A DNA stretch of 12,728 nucleotides from Pseudomonadota bacterium (GTDB lineage: Bacteria > Pseudomonadota > Alphaproteobacteria > RF32 > CAG-239), in assembly GCA_021617435.1 (NCBI GenBank), contig JAJWCP010000015.1:3760-16487 (forward strand), in the 5' to 3' direction. Of this stretch, positions 1-6,649 are shown one piece after another. The notes beneath the pieces were generated by a model that saw nothing but the letters and a program-made list of their open reading frames with translations, made no database searches and was not told the DNA's origin. Position 1 is the first letter of the stretch. Each line of letters starts with the position of its first letter. Made by a program: the position numbers and the translations under genes.

Positions 1-1
1 C

Positions 2-622
2 AATTGCGCTTTATGCCCGCGTTTGGTACAGTTCCGATTGCAAAACAAACAAAAATTTCCAACCTATCATAACGGGCCGGTTGAATCGTTCGGCTCGCTT
101 GGCGCGCAAATATTAGTGGTCGGCATGGCTCCTGGGCTTAACGGCGCCAATCAGACGAATCGCCCGTTTACTAATGATTACGCCGGTGATGTGTTGTATC
201 CGGCATTAAAAAAATTCGGATTTGCAACAGGTGATTATCAAAAAAAGAAAGACGATGGATTTGAACTTATTAATGTTCGGGTTACCAACGCCGTGCGCTG
301 CGTTCCGCCGCAAAATAAAGTATGCGGCGATGAGGCTAAAACCTGCGGAAACTTTTTAAGCGCGGAAATTAAAGCCATGCCGAACTTAAAAATTATTTTA
401 TCGCTCGGCGTGGTTTCGCACAATGCGGTACTTAGGGTTTTAGGAATAAAACAATCAGAACACAAATTCGCCCACAGCACCGTATATCGGCTCAAAGGCG
501 GATTAACGCTTGTTGATTCGTACCACACATCTCGCTATAACATCAACACCGGCGTTTTAACTTACGCGATGTTTGATGACATTATCCTGAAAATTAAAAA
601 CCTTTTGGAGCAACCATGTTAA
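2..622 (+). CDS. Uracil-DNA glycosylase, family 5 (UDGb type), 5'-truncated by the window edge
   Basis: Removes uracil and other deaminated bases from DNA to start base-excision repair in the cytoplasm. The reading frame is open to the window's left edge. Its first visible residues read NCALCPRLVQFR, the N-terminal segment of [4Fe-4S] family 4/5 glycosylases, so the true start lies upstream and the TTG at 23 is internal. Four cluster-ligand cysteines can be placed: a CxxC pair (codons at 5 and 14) and a C-x14-C pair (codons at 299 and 344). Motif A, VGMAPGLNGANQTNRPFTND, begins at 119. It has the family-5 form, without the catalytic Asp or Asn of other UDG families. Motif 2, SYHTSRYNINTG, lies at about 517-552 and holds the active-site His. 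The stop overlaps the next start (ATGTTAA), which implies co-transcription and translational coupling. Family assignment is firm; the substrate range of this copy is inferred. Confidence 0.9.
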   Translation, partial: NCALCPRLVQFRLQNKQKFPTYHNGPVESFGSLGAQILVVGMAPGLNGANQTNRPFTNDYAGDVLYPALKKFGFATGDYQKKKDDGFELINVRVTNAVRCVPPQNKVCGDEAKTCGNFLSAEIKAMPNLKIILSLGVVSHNAVLRVLGIKQSEHKFAHSTVYRLKGGLTLVDSYHTSRYNINTGVLTYAMFDDIILKIKNLLEQPC

Positions 623-2412
623 ACCTAAAACAGCTGTTTGCTGACACTTTGATTACCGCCATACTTGGCGCGGCATTATTTATATTGTTTGCCATGATAC
701 GAACTAACCTGATATGGGGCAATGTTTATATTGAACAAATTTTGGCTAACGCCACTCATACCGGCAACGATGTGGCTACTGAGGTATTAAAAAGTTATGT
801 GCTGTTTGCGTTAATTCCGGCGCTGATTGTTGCCGCGCTTTTGGTAGGATACATAAAAAAAACGCGCTATATTTGGCTGATTATCATTTTAAGTTTAGGG
901 TATCCGATCTATAAGTTGCAGCTTATCGGGTATATTATCAATCAAAACACTTATTCTGATATTTACGCCAAAGAATATCATAATCCGCAAGACGATACTT
1001 TTATTTTTCCGGAGCATAAACGGAATTTGATTATATTGCATATAGAATCGCTTGAAAGCGAATATGAAAAACCTGAGCTGGTCGGCAAAAATCTGTTGCC
1101 GCATTTAAGCCAAATGGCAGATGTAAACATATCTTTTGACAACTTTCATCAGCTAGCCGGGCAAGATTACACTATTGCTGCCATGGTGGCAAGCTATTGC
1201 GGAGTTCCGTTTAAACTGATTAAAAACAAAGATTTTACCTCGTATAATAACTTTTTGCCGCGGCTTATCTGCTATCCGCAAATTTTGGAGCAGAACGGGT
1301 ATGACACTTATTTTATGAAAGGCGCCCCACTTGACTTTACGCGCACCGGCATATTTTTTAATTCTCACGGGTTTAAAGACGTGGTCGGAACGCGTGAATT
1401 AGAATCTCGGTTCGGATTAAGCTTAGAAAAGTTTCAGGGTAACGCTTGGGGAGTTCGCGACAGCGCTTTATATACGCTTGCCAAACAACGGCTTACGGAA
1501 ATTGCCGCTAAAGACAAGCCGTTTTTATTTTCAATGCTGACGCTTGACACGCACGAGCCTGATTTTTACGTTGACCAGCAATGCCCTAAAACCGGAAACG
1601 CCCACCGCGATGTTGCCGTTTGCACCGATATTATGGCGGCTGATTTTATTAACTGGCTCAAAGAGCAGGATTTTTATGATAACACCACGGTAGTTGTAAT
1701 CGGCGACCATACCCGAACCGGCGGCAACGAACTGTATTTGAAGCAAAAAAATCGGCATATTTTTAATATGATTCTCAACTCGGCAACTACCCAAAATGTG
1801 CACTCTCAAGCTTGGACCACGGTTGATTTACCGGCAACGGTTTTAGAGGCGTTAGGAGTTAAGTTCAGTGGTAAATTCGGGCTCGGATATTCATTGTTTG
1901 AAGCTGAAAGCACTTTATATACCAAATATGGCGCAAGTTTTGATACGGAGCTACAAAAAATGGCGGAAGAATATAACGAATTTAATCGCAGCCGCTATGT
2001 TTTTACGCCGCTTTACAACTCGTACGCAAAGTTCGGGACTACAATTGTAGAGCCGGAACAGATAAAAGAGTTTGCTTCGTTTTCAGAAATTTCATTTAAT
2101 AGCGTTTGGCTTGACACATTATCACTTACTCTGCCGAAAACAAGCGCTCAAAATATTAACGTAAACATTAACTTCAGATTGCTGTTTGTAAAGGGCGGCA
2201 AGCGCAATATTAAAGTTTTTGCTAATAATCAGCCGCTTGCAGAATGGAATTTTGCTGATACAGTCAGCCAACCGATTGAACGCATAATTGCTATTCCGAC
2301 AACTCTTTTGCATGACGGAAAACTGCTTTTGGAGTTTAAGAGTGATACGGTCGGATATGCCGCCGTCGGAGTCGGCATCGGGGTTAACAAATTTACCATT
2401 ACGGAAGATTGA
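616..2412 (+). CDS. OpgB/MdoB-like phosphoglycerol transferase (alkaline phosphatase superfamily membrane enzyme)
   Basis: Probably moves phosphoglycerol from phosphatidylglycerol to an extracytoplasmic acceptor. E. coli OpgB does this to osmoregulated periplasmic glucans. Three predicted membrane helices (about 9-29, 58-79, 85-107) anchor a periplasmic catalytic domain (about 135-430). Visible active-site elements are E144 in LHIESLES (metal), T186 in GQDYTIAAMVAS (nucleophile), H313 in TLDTHEP (substrate) and D364-H365 in VIGDHT (metal). The only four cysteines (195, 219, 323, 336) all lie in this domain and correspond to OpgB cysteines as I recall them, so two disulfides are likely. A C-terminal beta-rich region (about 500-598) resembles the end of OpgB. 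At 598 residues it is much shorter than E. coli OpgB (about 760), mostly through loss between the catalytic and terminal domains. The ATG lies inside the preceding stop region, with GGAG at 607-610. LtaS-like proteins are the alternative, but the DYTIAAMVASYCGVP signature favours OpgB. Confidence 0.85.
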   Translation: MLNLKQLFADTLITAILGAALFILFAMIRTNLIWGNVYIEQILANATHTGNDVATEVLKSYVLFALIPALIVAALLVGYIKKTRYIWLIIILSLGYPIYKLQLIGYIINQNTYSDIYAKEYHNPQDDTFIFPEHKRNLIILHIESLESEYEKPELVGKNLLPHLSQMADVNISFDNFHQLAGQDYTIAAMVASYCGVPFKLIKNKDFTSYNNFLPRLICYPQILEQNGYDTYFMKGAPLDFTRTGIFFNSHGFKDVVGTRELESRFGLSLEKFQGNAWGVRDSALYTLAKQRLTEIAAKDKPFLFSMLTLDTHEPDFYVDQQCPKTGNAHRDVAVCTDIMAADFINWLKEQDFYDNTTVVVIGDHTRTGGNELYLKQKNRHIFNMILNSATTQNVHSQAWTTVDLPATVLEALGVKFSGKFGLGYSLFEAESTLYTKYGASFDTELQKMAEEYNEFNRSRYVFTPLYNSYAKFGTTIVEPEQIKEFASFSEISFNSVWLDTLSLTLPKTSAQNINVNINFRLLFVKGGKRNIKVFANNQPLAEWNFADTVSQPIERIIAIPTTLLHDGKLLLEFKSDTVGYAAVGVGIGVNKFTITED

Positions 2413-2438
2413 AATTTTTAGTATTAAGACAATATTTT
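2409..2438 (+). promoter_or_regulatory. Weak possible internal promoter before the CDP-alcohol transferase
   Basis: TTGAAA (2409-2414) overlaps the end of the opgB-like gene and is followed after 18 bases by TATTTT (2433-2438). Initiation would fall just before the Shine-Dalgarno at 2453. In such AT-rich DNA this may be chance. The 52-base gap is the largest in this gene run and the only one that could hold a promoter. Confidence 0.25.
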
Positions 2439-2452
2439 AATTAACTTATTTT

Positions 2453-2459
2453 AAGGAGG
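2453..2459 (+). promoter_or_regulatory. Strong Shine-Dalgarno (AAGGAGG)
   Basis: AAGGAGG sits five bases before the ATG at 2465 and fixes that start. It is clearly stronger than the ribosome sites of the other genes here, which suggests independent, efficient initiation rather than coupling to the gene upstream. Confidence 0.85.
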
Positions 2460-2464
2460 CTTTA

Positions 2465-3133
2465 ATGTCTATTAAACAAATCACACAACAAGCGGAAGCT
2501 CTTTTTCAAAAAGTTTTTTCATGCTCATACAGTAAAAAAGCTTATGCTAAGCTTGAAAGTTTTTCCAAAATGCTGACCAAACACGGCATAAGCGCCAATA
2601 TGATTACGTTTGCCGGCTTGTTTTTTGCCGTACTCGGACTTAATTTTTTGGCGATAAGCGGTTACTTTTTTGCCTTTTTATGCCTAGTATTAAACCGTTT
2701 GTGCGATGTGCTTGACGGTATCAGCGCCCGTCAACATCAAATAACTCCGTTCGGGGCATTTTTAGATATATGCTCAGACTATACTTCCGCCGGATTGTTT
2801 ATTTTGGGCTTTATTTTAGCCAACCCTGATAACAATGCAACCTCCGGAGCCTTTTTATTGGTGGCGTTGCTGATTGCCAGCGCCGCATTGCTTGGTTCAG
2901 CGTTGGTCGGCGGACACTCATACCAAGACCTTAACAGCACAAAATCAAAAATTTGCATGTGGGGCGCTATGCAAAATGCCGATATTTTTGCTGCGCTGTT
3001 TTTAATGAGCATTCTTCCGGTATTTTTTATGCAGTTGGCGCTATTTTTCGGACTGTTTTTAATCGGAAAATCATTACTCGTTATCAGCAACGCTTATTAT
3101 AATTTTGAAATTGCGACAAAGGGCAAAAAGTAG
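2465..3133 (+). CDS. CDP-alcohol phosphatidyltransferase family protein, YnjF-like
   Basis: Integral inner-membrane enzyme that joins a CDP-activated group to an alcohol (phospholipid headgroup or related synthesis). The metal/CDP motif is complete: D81-x2-D84-G85-x2-A88-R89-x7-G97-x3-D101-x3-D105 (CDVLDGISARQHQITPFG then AFLDICSD). The x7 spacing is within the family's accepted 7-8. About six hydrophobic segments follow a polar N-terminus of about 40 residues, and the length (222) is normal. The segments NRLCDVLDG, GAFLDICSD, GFILANPDNNA and KSKICMWGAMQNAD resemble E. coli YnjF, as recalled, more than PgsA or PssA. Substrates cannot be read from the sequence. It lies between an OpgB-like enzyme that probably consumes phosphatidylglycerol and a thiol reductase gene 3 bases downstream, so a role in envelope lipids is inferred. 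Confidence 0.85.
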   Translation: MSIKQITQQAEALFQKVFSCSYSKKAYAKLESFSKMLTKHGISANMITFAGLFFAVLGLNFLAISGYFFAFLCLVLNRLCDVLDGISARQHQITPFGAFLDICSDYTSAGLFILGFILANPDNNATSGAFLLVALLIASAALLGSALVGGHSYQDLNSTKSKICMWGAMQNADIFAALFLMSILPVFFMQLALFFGLFLIGKSLLVISNAYYNFEIATKGKK

Positions 3134-3136
3134 CCG

Positions 3137-4999
3137 ATGAAAATAATAAAAATTTTTCTGTGCCTGTTAGTTTGCGGTATTGCGCTTACATTTAATGCGG
3201 CAAACGCCGCAACTTTGCGTTTTCAAAATGACAAAGTTGTCATCAGCGTTTATCCGCAATACCGCCAAATTAACAAGATGAAAAATTTTAATATTCTGGT
3301 TGAATTTAAGCTCTTAAACGGTTGGCACATTGCTTGGAATAACGCAGGCGATGCCGGTACTCCCACTACATTTGTGTGGCAACCGCCGCATAATGTTACG
3401 GTGGCGCGATTAAATGAAAGCACACCGGAAAAATTTTTATACGGCGGAATATTAACCCAATTCGGATACTCTGGCATTGCATATTATTTATTTAACCTTA
3501 AAACCCGTGCTGATTTTACCTATGACACGGAGCTTAAATTAAAAATCAGCTTAGTTGCCTGCAAAGACGTTTGTGAACCTTACGAACCGGAATTTACAAT
3601 AAAACTGCCATTGCAAGGCGAACAAAATATTTTAACTCCTGAATGGCAGAGCGCAATTGAGCAAGCGCAAAAAACTTTTCCGGAGCAAGCTTTAAATGCG
3701 GCTTATGCCGAAAATAAAAACGGCATTATCAGAATCATTTTTCCTGATGCTGATTGGGCTAAAGAATCTGCCTCATTTTATTTTATACCGTACCTAAAAA
3801 ACATTATAGCCGCAGACGCAGAACAGCAAGCATCAATTAATAATAACAGGCTGGAAATTGAAGCTGAAGCGGAAGACAAACATTTAATTCCGCAAAAAGG
3901 CATTTTGTTTTATAACGGCAAAGCCATGAAGTATAATGTATTGCCAATGAGTTTGTATCAACAAAGCGGAAATATTTATATATTGTTGCTGGCATTTTTA
4001 GGCGGACTGATTTTGAATTTTATGCCCTGCGTGTTTCCGATTTTGAGTTTAAAAGCTGTTTCGCTGACTAAAAGCACAACTGAGAGCAAACATTTTAAAA
4101 ACGGAATTTTATATTTAGCGGGAGTGCTGTGCTGCTTTGCGCTTATTGCGGCGCTACTTTATTTACTGCGATACGGCGGCTATGAAGTCGGTTGGGGGTT
4201 CCAGCTGCAATCACCGATATTTGTAGGCATTATGTTGGCGCTGTTCGGCATTTTGGGCTTAATGATGCTTGATGTTATTAAATGGCGCGACAATTCCCCG
4301 ATTTTAAATTTAATGAACCGCTTATCAGGCATAAACTCGTTTTTAACCGGATTTTTTGCGGTGCTGATTGCTAGCCCATGCACCGGTCCGTTCATGGGAG
4401 CCGCTATCGGTTATGCGCTGTTGCAGCCGCACGCTCTTTATTTTCCGATATTTTTGAGCTTAGGTTTGGGATATGCGCTTCCGTTTACATTGATTGAAAT
4501 TTATCCGTCCGCGGTTAAGCGCATTTTACCAAAATCAGGTTACTGGACCACTGCGCTGAAAAAGATTTTAGCCATACCGATGTTTTTAACCTGTCTGTGG
4601 TTAGGGTGGATTTTATATCATCAGATTAAAACTTTTGCCCCTGAACAATCAAACTCAATTTGGCAGCAATACAACCCGCAAATTGCGCAAAATTTAATTA
4701 ATAACGGCGAGCCGGTGTTTATTGATTTTACTGCAAAATGGTGCATAACCTGCCTGATGAATGAAAAAACTTCGCTTGATACCGAAAATTTTGAGACATT
4801 AGCGCGGCGACATAATATAAACTTGTTTAAGGCGGATTGGACTAATCGCGATGAGCAAATCGGCGCCATAATAAAACAATACAGTCGCAGTGGCGTTCCG
4901 CTATATGTGTACTATCCGCCGCATAATCAAAACCCGGTGATATTGCCGCCGATTTTAACCCCTGCAATTTTACGCAAAACTCTAAACGGTCAGAATTAA
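3137..4999 (+). CDS. scsB: ScsB/DsbD-type transmembrane thiol-disulfide reductase
   Basis: Carries reducing power from cytoplasmic thioredoxin across the inner membrane to periplasmic thiol proteins. A signal peptide (1-24, ending NAANA before A25) is followed by a periplasmic domain (about 28-160). That domain has the ScsB-type signature NGWHIAWNNAGDAGTPT and a cysteine pair, C142-K-D-V-C146. Next is a second beta-rich stretch (about 190-270), then a membrane core of about eight helices (about 279-495). Its two redox cysteines are in NFMPC298VFP and ASPC415TGP. A C-terminal thioredoxin domain has WC536-I-T-C539 and the cis-proline motif GVP588. All six redox cysteines are present and the length (620) suits ScsB. 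The ATG is 3 bases after the upstream stop with no good Shine-Dalgarno, so translation is probably coupled. No ScsC- or ScsD-like partner is visible. A target among the disulfides of the OpgB-like enzyme is speculative. Confidence 0.85.
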   Translation: MKIIKIFLCLLVCGIALTFNAANAATLRFQNDKVVISVYPQYRQINKMKNFNILVEFKLLNGWHIAWNNAGDAGTPTTFVWQPPHNVTVARLNESTPEKFLYGGILTQFGYSGIAYYLFNLKTRADFTYDTELKLKISLVACKDVCEPYEPEFTIKLPLQGEQNILTPEWQSAIEQAQKTFPEQALNAAYAENKNGIIRIIFPDADWAKESASFYFIPYLKNIIAADAEQQASINNNRLEIEAEAEDKHLIPQKGILFYNGKAMKYNVLPMSLYQQSGNIYILLLAFLGGLILNFMPCVFPILSLKAVSLTKSTTESKHFKNGILYLAGVLCCFALIAALLYLLRYGGYEVGWGFQLQSPIFVGIMLALFGILGLMMLDVIKWRDNSPILNLMNRLSGINSFLTGFFAVLIASPCTGPFMGAAIGYALLQPHALYFPIFLSLGLGYALPFTLIEIYPSAVKRILPKSGYWTTALKKILAIPMFLTCLWLGWILYHQIKTFAPEQSNSIWQQYNPQIAQNLINNGEPVFIDFTAKWCITCLMNEKTSLDTENFETLARRHNINLFKADWTNRDEQIGAIIKQYSRSGVPLYVYYPPHNQNPVILPPILTPAILRKTLNGQN

Positions 5000-5194
5000 A
5001 ATGATGATAGGCTGAATAACACTGGTAACTTCAGCTCCAAAACTATTGGCAGCATTAAACAAGCGATTGTCTAAATAAGCAATTAAAAAGCCCTGAAAAA
5101 TGCACAAATAAAAAAACATCGGGCTGAAATTATAGGACACCAACGGCGCAAAAAGCAACAAGATAAGACCAGTGCCAATACCGCGATAAATCAT
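4982..5194 (-). CDS. Possible small hydrophobic membrane protein (70 residues), unrecognised
   Basis: I do not recognise this protein. From the ATG at 5194 it would have 70 residues, with a strong hydrophobic segment at about 5-40 containing IGTGLILLLFAPLVSY and FFYLCIFQGFLIAYL, a short polar stretch DNRLFNAANSFGAE, and a second hydrophobic end IQPIIILILTV. This suggests two or three membrane segments. A TTG at 5239 would add 15 residues, but that codon lies in a hairpin and an in-frame stop sits two codons above it, so I prefer the ATG. An AAGG about ten bases upstream of the ATG is a poor Shine-Dalgarno. It follows the MATE gene on the same strand, and its last 18 bases overlap the end of the reductase gene on the other strand. 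Without it, 5000-5263 would be a 264-base gap. It may be chance in AT-rich DNA. Confidence 0.4.
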   Translation of the reverse strand: MIYRGIGTGLILLLFAPLVSYNFSPMFFYLCIFQGFLIAYLDNRLFNAANSFGAEVTSVIQPIIILILTV

Positions 5195-5224
5195 AATCAG
5201 GGAGCCTTTGAGCTTGTTTAAATT

Positions 5225-5243
5225 AAAGTTGTAGCACAACTTT
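5225..5243. terminator. Short perfect hairpin, possible weak terminator of the MATE gene
   Basis: AAAGTTGT and ACAACTTT form a perfect 8-base-pair stem around a 3-base loop, about 20 bases past the MATE stop codon. On the + strand it runs into TTTT; on the - strand the sequence after it is AT-rich (AATTTAAAC) without a real T-tract. The stem has only two G-C pairs, so termination would be weak. It could instead be an attenuating or stabilising hairpin before the small membrane ORF. Confidence 0.35.
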
Positions 5244-5263
5244 TAACTCAGTCAACCGAAAAA

Positions 5264-6589
5264 TTACACTTTTTTACCGTGCCATTTGCCGGAATAGAGA
5301 TATAAAGCGGAAAGAACTAAAATAACAATATTATAAACAGCGTCAGCCGTCCAACACCAAGCGAGCGATAATTTGTAAACTAAAATCACCAACACAATGT
5401 GCATGGAGTAAAACACCAACGAAACCAACTCCATAAAAAACGCAACACGAGTGTTGCCGGTGCCGGACGCCGTGCAAAACAATATCCACGCTGGAGCAGA
5501 GACAATAAATGAAACCAGCATAACCCAATAAGGCGCGACCGAAAGAGCTATCAACTCATTATTATCGGTATAAACTCTTAATATCGGATAAGTAAACACA
5601 GTCATGGCAATCAGCACCGGCATTACCAGCAAAGCGCATAAATTCATAATTCGGTGGCAAACCGGCATAACCGCCTTGCTGTGCCTTTGTCCGATTAAAT
5701 TACCGGTAAGAGAGCTTGCCACCGCGCCGAATGAATTAATAATAACATACGGAAATGACGACACGCTACGCAAAATATTTGAAACCGCCAATTCTTTTTC
5801 ACCAAGGTGTTCAATCGCCACAAAAAATAAAAACCATGAAAAGACCGAAACAAACTGTTGCACCATGGTCCAAAATGAAACTTGCAAAATAGATTTAAGC
5901 AAACTCCATTTAGCATAAACAAATTTCAATAAACCGTATTTTTGTAAATCAATCTTCAGCGCAAAATAAACCACGCATGCCACCACGGTAATTATTTCAG
6001 ATAAGTTAGAGGCAAATGCCGCGCCGGCAATCCCCATCGCCGGAAAACCGAATTTACCGAAAATAAAAATATAGTTTAAGATAATATTGGCAAGCACCAT
6101 CACCAGTGAAATAAAAGTTAATATACAAGTTGTGGTAATGGCAACCAAAAACGAGCGCATCATAATAATCAGCGAGGCGCAAACCAAACCCCACATACGC
6201 CAATCAATGTACTGATACGCGGCTTCATACACTTCAGGGCTTGAAATAATAAGTTGCAAAAAGTGCGGCGTCAGCCATTTGGAAAGAAAAATACCAACAA
6301 ACGCAAGTACAAATAAAAACGCGCATCCCTGATATAAGACTTCGCCGATACGTGAATAACGTTTTTCACCGTTGCGGCGCGCCATGATAATTTGCGCACC
6401 GATACTGAACCCGAACGCAATAATAAAAATCGTAAAGAAATAAGTTGAACCCAAAGCCGAACCGGCAAGCGCAACTTCGCTCACACGTTCCAAATATATA
6501 ACATCGGTAATGCCGATAAGCTGTTGAATAAGCAAGCTAAATATCAACGGATAACTCATCTTCCAGATTGAGCCGTAATTAAACTTCAT
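5264..6589 (-). CDS. MATE family efflux transporter
   Basis: Multidrug/toxin extrusion transporter of the inner membrane that exports organic compounds in exchange for Na+ or H+. The 441-residue length and about twelve hydrophobic segments in two similar halves fit the family. Family signs in the first half are QQLIGITDVIYLERVSEVALAGSA (start split here as QQLIGITDVIY, then LERVSEVALAGSA; about residues 22-45) and FGFSIGAQIIMARRNGE (59-75). The second half has SVSSFPYVIINSFGAVASS and GNLIGQR. The loop normally reading LGRxGE is LERVSE here (E34, S37), losing both glycines. AGGTGATT, matching the 16S 3' end, lies just before the ATG. The gene follows the histidine kinase gene after 52 bases and probably has its own promoter. 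The substrate cannot be predicted. The sequence reminds me of a MATE subgroup common in Bacteroidetes, so transfer is possible but untested. Confidence 0.9.
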   Translation of the reverse strand: MKFNYGSIWKMSYPLIFSLLIQQLIGITDVIYLERVSEVALAGSALGSTYFFTIFIIAFGFSIGAQIIMARRNGEKRYSRIGEVLYQGCAFLFVLAFVGIFLSKWLTPHFLQLIISSPEVYEAAYQYIDWRMWGLVCASLIIMMRSFLVAITTTCILTFISLVMVLANIILNYIFIFGKFGFPAMGIAGAAFASNLSEIITVVACVVYFALKIDLQKYGLLKFVYAKWSLLKSILQVSFWTMVQQFVSVFSWFLFFVAIEHLGEKELAVSNILRSVSSFPYVIINSFGAVASSLTGNLIGQRHSKAVMPVCHRIMNLCALLVMPVLIAMTVFTYPILRVYTDNNELIALSVAPYWVMLVSFIVSAPAWILFCTASGTGNTRVAFFMELVSLVFYSMHIVLVILVYKLSLAWCWTADAVYNIVILVLSALYLYSGKWHGKKV

Positions 6590-6621
6590 AAATCACCTGT
6601 AAAAAATTTGCAGTTACGGAT

Positions 6622-6649
6622 AAGATAACCATAAAATAAAATTAGTCAA
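6622..6649 (-). promoter_or_regulatory. Predicted sigma-70-type promoter for the MATE gene
   Basis: On the - strand, TTGACT (6649-6644) overlaps the kinase stop codon and is separated by 16 bases from TATCTT (6627-6622). Transcription would start near 6615, giving a leader of about 25 bases that includes the AGGTGATT ribosome site. Position and match are reasonable; proof would need transcript 5' ends. Confidence 0.4.

Noticed and set aside
239..247. A-run as a possible phase-variation tract in the glycosylase gene
   Set aside because: It is only seven A long, encodes ordinary lysines (QKKK) and occurs in an AT-rich genome; nothing suggests switching.
2413..2464. AGTATT/AATATT as a hairpin terminator after the opgB-like gene
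   Set aside because: The pairing is imperfect and purely A-T, with no T-tract, so it would not terminate.
5604..5918. 104-codon open frame on the + strand
   Set aside because: It is opposite the MATE gene and lacks any domain or plausible start context.
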